Part shown: one piece after another, positions 32,260-35,837 of the stretch
How the letters are laid out: every line of letters begins with the position of its first letter
Numbering within the stretch: the first letter of the stretch is position 1
Origin: DAOVVL01 sp965603095
GTDB taxonomy: Bacteria; Pseudomonadota; Alphaproteobacteria; Rhodospirillales; Magnetovibrionaceae
Length of the DNA: 35,837 nt
NCBI GenBank assembly: GCA_965603095.1
Contig: CBFDBQ010000019.1
Span: 1 to 35,837 of the forward strand
Direction: 5' to 3'
Made by a program: the position numbers and the translations under genes
The notes under the pieces: model-generated
Told to the model about the DNA's origin: nothing
Seen by the model: the letters and a program-made list of their open reading frames with translations, nothing else
Databases searched by the model: none

Positions 32260-32952
32260 TCAGCTTATTGGTTTTAGGTGCTGATTTATGCGGGATTCAA
32301 GCAATTTAAATCCGCGGGTAATAACAAATGTTATGGCAAGATAAAACAATCCAGCAACAATTAAAAATTCGGTCTGCATATAGGTGCGGGCAATTACCGT
32401 TTGCGCCATTCCGGTAATGTCCAACAACGTAATGGTGCTTGCCAGCGCAGACCCTTTAAGCATTAAAATTATTTCGTTACCATATGCTGGAACAGCTATG
32501 CGTATTGCCTGTGGGAAAACAACGTGCCTAAACGTTCGTGCCGGCCCCATTCCTACGCTCATCGCGGCTTCTACTTGCCCTTTTGGCACCGCGCTAATTG
32601 CACCGCGCAATATTTCTGCGGTATAGGCCCCGGTATTAAGGGCAAATGCAATAATCGCACACCAATATGCTTCGCGAAGAATGCTCCACATAAAGCTTTC
32701 ACGTACTGCCTCAAACTGGCTCAGTCCATAATAAATAAGAAATATTTGCACCAATAAAGGGGTGCCGCGAAAAAAGAAAATATAACCAAAGGCTGGCCAA
32801 CGTAATATTTTATTCTTTGAAAGACGCATTAGCGCAATCGGTACTGCAATTATGGCGCCAATTAATAACGCCAATGCCATTAGCTCAATGGTGGTTACAG
32901 CACCGTCAATAATTTTTGGCAGGTATTTCCATATGGTCGCAAAATCTATCAT
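32260..32952 (-). CDS. Polar/basic amino-acid ABC transporter permease (HisM-like)
   Basis: One of two membrane subunits of a HisMQ-type importer (230 aa, about five helices). The N-terminal YLPKIIDGAVTTIELMALALLIGA and the EAA loop GQVEAAMSVGMGPARTFRHVVFPQAIRIAVPAYGNE, which docks on the ATPase, are intact. Its ATG (32952) overlaps the stop of the upstream permease by four bases (ATGA), so translation is coupled. HisM-like because it is the second permease and begins with a cytoplasmic segment WKYLPKIIDG. Confidence 0.9.
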   Translation of the reverse strand: MIDFATIWKYLPKIIDGAVTTIELMALALLIGAIIAVPIALMRLSKNKILRWPAFGYIFFFRGTPLLVQIFLIYYGLSQFEAVRESFMWSILREAYWCAIIAFALNTGAYTAEILRGAISAVPKGQVEAAMSVGMGPARTFRHVVFPQAIRIAVPAYGNEIILMLKGSALASTITLLDITGMAQTVIARTYMQTEFLIVAGLFYLAITFVITRGFKLLESRINQHLKPIS

Positions 32953-33644
32953 GAATGCGACCTTTCAATGCCACGGTTGGCACGTTGTTCTGCTTTGTGC
33001 AAAAGGCGCATGGTAACGATGGTCAGCAAAAGATAAATAATGGCTGCAGTAAAATAAAACGTGAACGGTTCTTTGGTAAAGCCAACTGCAATTTTGGTTT
33101 GACGCATTAATTCTTCAATTCCAATTATGGATACCAGTGAGGTATCTTTCAGCAGAACCAAAAACAAATTACCAAGACCGGGCAGGGCAATGCGCCAAAG
33201 TTGAGGCAATGTTACAAGGCGAAACACTTGCAACTTGTGCATGCCAAGCGCGTTTGCGGCCTCGGCCTGGCCCACGTGGATGGCTAAAAACGCTCCGCGA
33301 AAAACCTCTGTGGCGTAGGCGCCGAATGTAAGGCCAAGGGCTATTACACCAGATAGATATGGGCTTAGCTCGACAAATTTAACATCGCTAAATTTACTGG
33401 CTATTGATGTAAGGATCGATGACGAGCCAAAATAAATAATTAAAACCACCAGCAGTTCCGGCAGGCCGCGAATTACGGTGGTGTAAAAACCTGCCACTAC
33501 ACGGGCAATGCGTGATTTTGAAAGCTTGGCAACCGCGCCCAAAAGCCCAAGAATAAGACCAAGAACAAGCGCGCCCGCCGCCACCCGAATAGTCATCAGG
33601 GTGCCGAAAAGTAGTTGCTCACCAAATCCGTGTAAATCAATCAT
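32949..33644 (-). CDS. Polar/basic amino-acid ABC transporter permease (HisQ-like)
   Basis: First membrane subunit of the pair (231 aa). The opening LHGFGEQLLFGTLMTIRVAAGALVLG and the EAA loop GQAEAANALGMHKLQVFRLVTLPQLWRIALPGLGN are typical of HisQ/ArtQ. It lies 82 bases downstream of the binding-protein gene, and a rho-independent terminator fills that gap, so expression depends on read-through or on an unseen promoter. No ATP-binding subunit follows. Confidence 0.9.
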   Translation of the reverse strand: MIDLHGFGEQLLFGTLMTIRVAAGALVLGLILGLLGAVAKLSKSRIARVVAGFYTTVIRGLPELLVVLIIYFGSSSILTSIASKFSDVKFVELSPYLSGVIALGLTFGAYATEVFRGAFLAIHVGQAEAANALGMHKLQVFRLVTLPQLWRIALPGLGNLFLVLLKDTSLVSIIGIEELMRQTKIAVGFTKEPFTFYFTAAIIYLLLTIVTMRLLHKAEQRANRGIERSHS

Positions 33645-33660
33645 TGTTTATTTGTAAAAT

Positions 33661-33707
33661 AAAAAAACCCACGCTGGAATTTATTAATCATCCAGCGCGG
33701 GTTTTTT
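33661..33707 (-). terminator. Terminator between the binding-protein and permease genes
   Basis: On the minus strand, AAAACCCGCGCTGGA pairs with TCCAGCGTGGGTTTT (one G-U; 12-base AT loop), followed by a T-run. It sits inside the ABC operon, directly after the binding-protein gene. Such intra-operon terminators are known to keep binding protein in excess over membrane subunits. Confidence 0.88.
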
Positions 33708-33726
33708 ATGTTTATCGCAATATTTA

Positions 33727-34467
33727 TTAGTAAATATCTACGGTGAAGTACTTGTTATTAATGGCTTCGTATTTGCCATTTTTACGAATTGCGGCAATGG
33801 CTTTATTGAGCTTGCCTTTTAGGCCATCACCCTTGCGAACTGCAATTCCGATTTTATCGCCAATATCAATCGCATCACCACTAATGGCAAAACCCTTGCC
33901 CGCATCAGAACCGACCCAGTCGGCGCTTGGCAGGGTATCTGCGACAATGGCATCAACACGACCAGCGGCAAGATCAAGCCACGCGTTTTCTTGCGTATCA
34001 TAAAGCTTTAGCTCGGCACCTGGAACGCTGTCTTCCAAATACTGCGAACTAATGGTTGCCCTCTGGGCGCCAACATTTTTACCGGAAAGATTGCTGATGT
34101 TGGTACTGCTTCCGGCCTTGGTCACAACTGAAAGCGTGTTCGAATAATAGCGATCAGTAAAATCAACCGCTTTTTTACGTTCAGCGGTAATAGACATGGA
34201 TGCAACAATTGCGTCGTATTTATTTTGCTGCAAACCGGTGATGATTGTGTCCCAGTCGTTAATTATAAAAACACATTTTTCACCCATTTCGGCGCAAAGG
34301 GCCTTGGCTACATCAACGTCAAATCCTTCCACTCGGCCAGACGGGCCTATTTGGTTGAACGGAGGGTAGGCACCCTCGGTACCAATGCGAACCGGGTCTG
34401 CCGCGTTTGCATTTGCGTTAATAGACAGCGCCGCAACGGCGGCAAACATAATTGATTTAATTTTCAT
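33727..34467 (-). CDS. Periplasmic amino-acid-binding protein (lysine/arginine/ornithine or histidine type)
   Basis: The solute receptor of the ABC importer (246 aa). The signal peptide ends at about NANA (residue 22). The mature protein starts DPVRIGTEGAYPPFNQIGPSGRVEGFDVDVA, the classic family-3 opening. C58 and C65 (ALCAEMGEKC) have the same spacing as the disulfide of LAO/HisJ proteins, and AIVASMSITAERKKAVDFTDRYY is the conserved ligand loop. A basic amino acid is the likely ligand, though opines or polar residues are possible. The strong GGGAGGA ribosome site lies about seven bases before ATG 34467, fitting high expression. Confidence 0.92.
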   Translation of the reverse strand: MKIKSIMFAAVAALSINANANAADPVRIGTEGAYPPFNQIGPSGRVEGFDVDVAKALCAEMGEKCVFIINDWDTIITGLQQNKYDAIVASMSITAERKKAVDFTDRYYSNTLSVVTKAGSSTNISNLSGKNVGAQRATISSQYLEDSVPGAELKLYDTQENAWLDLAAGRVDAIVADTLPSADWVGSDAGKGFAISGDAIDIGDKIGIAVRKGDGLKGKLNKAIAAIRKNGKYEAINNKYFTVDIY

Positions 34468-34530
34468 TTGTATCCTCCCTGGGGAATTAATTTTTTTGGT
34501 TCCGAACGTTACCCCCGTTTATGCATCTTC

Positions 34531-34542
34531 TCAAGCACTTGA
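34531..34542. promoter_or_regulatory. Inverted repeat in the binding-protein/acuI divergent region
   Basis: TCAAGCACTTGA has 5-bp arms (TCAAG/CTTGA) around a CA centre, in the 192-base region between the two divergent starts. It is a possible operator for the transport genes or for acuI. The evidence is symmetry and position alone. Confidence 0.25.
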
Positions 34543-34659
34543 TTGAACTCCTTATTTTTGTGGTTCTTAGGGGCGTTTTTCCCTGTTGACCACAGGAATA
34601 CTACTGTCAAAATGCGCGGGTAGCCCGCCAAACAATCAAGAAGTAATTATGGAGAAACC

Positions 34660-35676
34660 ATGACCCAATCCACCCAATCTGATGAATTAAACGCACTGGT
34701 TCTAGACGAAACCGACGGCAAAGTTAGCCATTCATTTAAAACCCTTAACCTTAGCGACCTGCCCGAAGGTGATGTTACCGTGGCGGTTGAATATTCATCA
34801 CTCAATTATAAAGACGGAATGATAATAAGCGGCATTGGCAGGTTGGTAAGAAACTACCCCCATGTTCCGGGTGTGGATTTTGCCGGCACGGTTGAAAATT
34901 CTGAAAGCCCAAATTTCAAACCTGGCGACAAGGTTGTCTGCACCGGTTGGCGCGTGGGCGAGGCCCACTGGGGTGGGTTTGCAACTAAGGCCCGGGTAAA
35001 ATCGGATTGGTTGGTTAAATTACCAGATGGATTAGACGCAAAACGCGCCATGGCAATTGGTACCGCTGGTCTAGCTGCGGCATTAGCAGTTTTGGCACTG
35101 CAAGAACATGGTTGCTCGCCGGAAAACGAAGGTGAAATTTTAATAACCGGTGCCGCAGGCGGGGTTGGTTCGGTTGCGGTGGCATTATTGGCCAGCCTTG
35201 GCTACCGCGTAACTGCCGGAACCGGGCGGGTCGAGACCCATGAATATTTAAAAGACCTTGGTGCGGCTGAACTTGTATCGCGCGCCGAATTAGAAGAAGC
35301 CCCCCGTGGCCCGTTGGCGTCTGAACGTTGGGCCGGCGCCATTGATAATGTTGGCGGGCCCATATTAGCCAATCTTTTGACGTCGCTTAAATATGGCGCC
35401 AGTTGCGCCGCTGTTGGCTTGGTGGCTAGCCCAAAATTAGACACCACGGTAATACCGTTTTTGCTCAGGGGGGTTAACCTATTAGGCATTGATTCCGTTC
35501 ATTGCCCCAATGACCGCCGCCTGGATGGATGGAACTTGCTGGCAAAAAACCTGCCCATGGACAAGCTGGATGGCCTTACCTCTGTCAGCCCAATGGCTGA
35601 ACTGCCGAAACTGGCAGGGCTTATATTAAAGGGCCAAATCCGGGGCCGCACGGTAATAGACGTCAACCGTGGCTAA
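34660..35676 (+). CDS. acuI: AcuI/YhdH-family acryloyl-CoA reductase-like zinc-free MDR oxidoreductase
   Basis: A 338-aa medium-chain reductase. The N-terminal YSSLNYKDGMIISGIGRLVRNYP and VPGVDFAGTVENS are the signature of the YhdH/AcuI group. The cofactor domain has the NADPH-binding glycine motif ITGAAGGVGSVAVALLASLGY. The absence of the zinc-ligand cysteine cluster marks it as the zinc-free branch. AcuI reduces acryloyl-CoA to propionyl-CoA with NADPH and serves DMSP breakdown in marine bacteria and 3-hydroxypropionate metabolism. Ribosome site GGAG precedes ATG 34660. dmdA, prpE and other DMSP genes are not in the window, so the acrylate role is inferred from family. It is divergent from the amino-acid importer. 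Confidence 0.9.
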   Translation: MTQSTQSDELNALVLDETDGKVSHSFKTLNLSDLPEGDVTVAVEYSSLNYKDGMIISGIGRLVRNYPHVPGVDFAGTVENSESPNFKPGDKVVCTGWRVGEAHWGGFATKARVKSDWLVKLPDGLDAKRAMAIGTAGLAAALAVLALQEHGCSPENEGEILITGAAGGVGSVAVALLASLGYRVTAGTGRVETHEYLKDLGAAELVSRAELEEAPRGPLASERWAGAIDNVGGPILANLLTSLKYGASCAAVGLVASPKLDTTVIPFLLRGVNLLGIDSVHCPNDRRLDGWNLLAKNLPMDKLDGLTSVSPMAELPKLAGLILKGQIRGRTVIDVNRG

Positions 35677-35714
35677 AATCCTCTCCAATAGTGACCATTT
35701 TGGGGGCGGGACAC

Positions 35715-35744
35715 TTGACAGCAACCGCTCACAGGCACTAATAC
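35715..35744 (+). promoter_or_regulatory. Probable promoter of tRNA-Met
   Basis: TTGACA (35715-35720), a perfect -35, is followed at 18 bases by TAATAC (35739-35744) as -10, and then by GGGCGC, a GC-rich discriminator. This predicts a start near 35751, 33 bases before the tRNA. A GC-rich discriminator is typical of stringently controlled stable-RNA promoters. Confidence 0.5.
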
Positions 35745-35783
35745 GGGCGCCACGCCAAGGCTAACAAGGTTAAGGCGTGTTAT

Positions 35784-35837
35784 GGCTGGGTAGCTCAGCT
35801 GGTTAGAGCGCGGCACTCATAATGCCGAGGTCGGCAG
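35784..35837 (+). tRNA. tRNA-Met (CAT), elongator, cut by window edge
   Basis: The first 54 bases of a tRNA. The acceptor strand GGCTGGG is followed by TA, the D arm GCTC-AGCTGGTTA-GAGC, the anticodon stem CGGCA/TGCCG around loop CTCATAA (anticodon CAT), then variable bases AGGTC and the start of the T stem. The D-arm and anticodon-loop pattern fits elongator tRNA-Met. A tRNA-Ile with a modified CAT anticodon is less likely but not excluded without the 3' part. Confidence 0.9.

Noticed and set aside
35751..35779. CACGCC/GGCGTG hairpin just before tRNA-Met
   Set aside because: A 6-bp stem with a 17-base loop, easily a chance feature of a tRNA leader; no separate function assigned.
1..35837. 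CRISPR arrays, insertion sequences, prophage or integrase genes
   Set aside because: I looked for spaced direct repeats, terminal inverted repeats with transposase frames, and phage structural genes, and saw none. The gene order is largely housekeeping.

Overview
The window looks like chromosomal DNA of an alphaproteobacterium, most likely a marine or aquatic Rhodospirillales-type lineage. The evidence is an F0 ATP synthase operon with both a b and a b' subunit gene and no F1 genes beside it, the gene order glyQ-glyS-ppdK, a DUF721/DciA gene near dsbA and smc, a long-chain polyprenyl diphosphate synthase, and an elongator tRNA-Met. Base composition is moderate by eye and drifts little. I see no insertion sequence, prophage, CRISPR array or rRNA. 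No gene-free stretch exceeds 300 bases.

Region 1 (1-8243, minus strand) runs dciA, a DsbA-like thiol oxidoreductase, smc, then atpI-atpB-atpE-atpF'-atpF, ending in a superfamily II helicase cut by the window edge. Region 2 (8282-10717) holds a LuxO-type sigma-54 activator (TTG start, strong AGGAGG) and, convergent to it with a 4-base overlap, a small HPt protein that follows apt. A perfect match to the Vibrio LuxO operator TTGCA-WWW-TGCAA lies between dciA and the luxO-like gene. This is the most interesting signal in the window: an apparent LuxU-LuxO phosphorelay with its own operator in an alphaproteobacterium.

Region 3 (10808-14311) is an electron-transfer and uptake neighbourhood. It has two tandem class I cytochromes c (one with an FNR/FixK-type box, the other with an 18-bp palindrome upstream), an orphan membrane-anchored TRAP receptor whose ribosome binding site can be sequestered by an upstream complement, a 48-residue membrane protein with its own terminator, and a divergent dihaem cytochrome c. 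Region 4 (14336-15634) is a probable accessory gene with a PD-(D/E)XK-like N-terminus resembling DUF6602, tucked behind the polyprenyl synthase gene.

Region 5 (15668-24088) is housekeeping: polyprenyl diphosphate synthase, a TrmN6-type methyltransferase, a small membrane zinc-ribbon protein, GlyQ/GlyS, pyruvate phosphate dikinase and a thioredoxin-type arsenate reductase-like protein. Region 6 (24102-31324) has a SAM methyltransferase, YgfZ, a tight GT9-GT4-AsnB operon likely for surface glycan synthesis, a stand-alone cyclic-nucleotide-binding protein and dihydroorotase. Region 7 (31339-35837) has an EamA exporter, a basic or polar amino-acid ABC importer lacking its ATPase gene and carrying a terminator between the binding-protein and permease genes, an AcuI/YhdH reductase, and tRNA-Met with a recognisable promoter.

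All assignments come from reading the sequence and from knowledge of the families. No database search was run.
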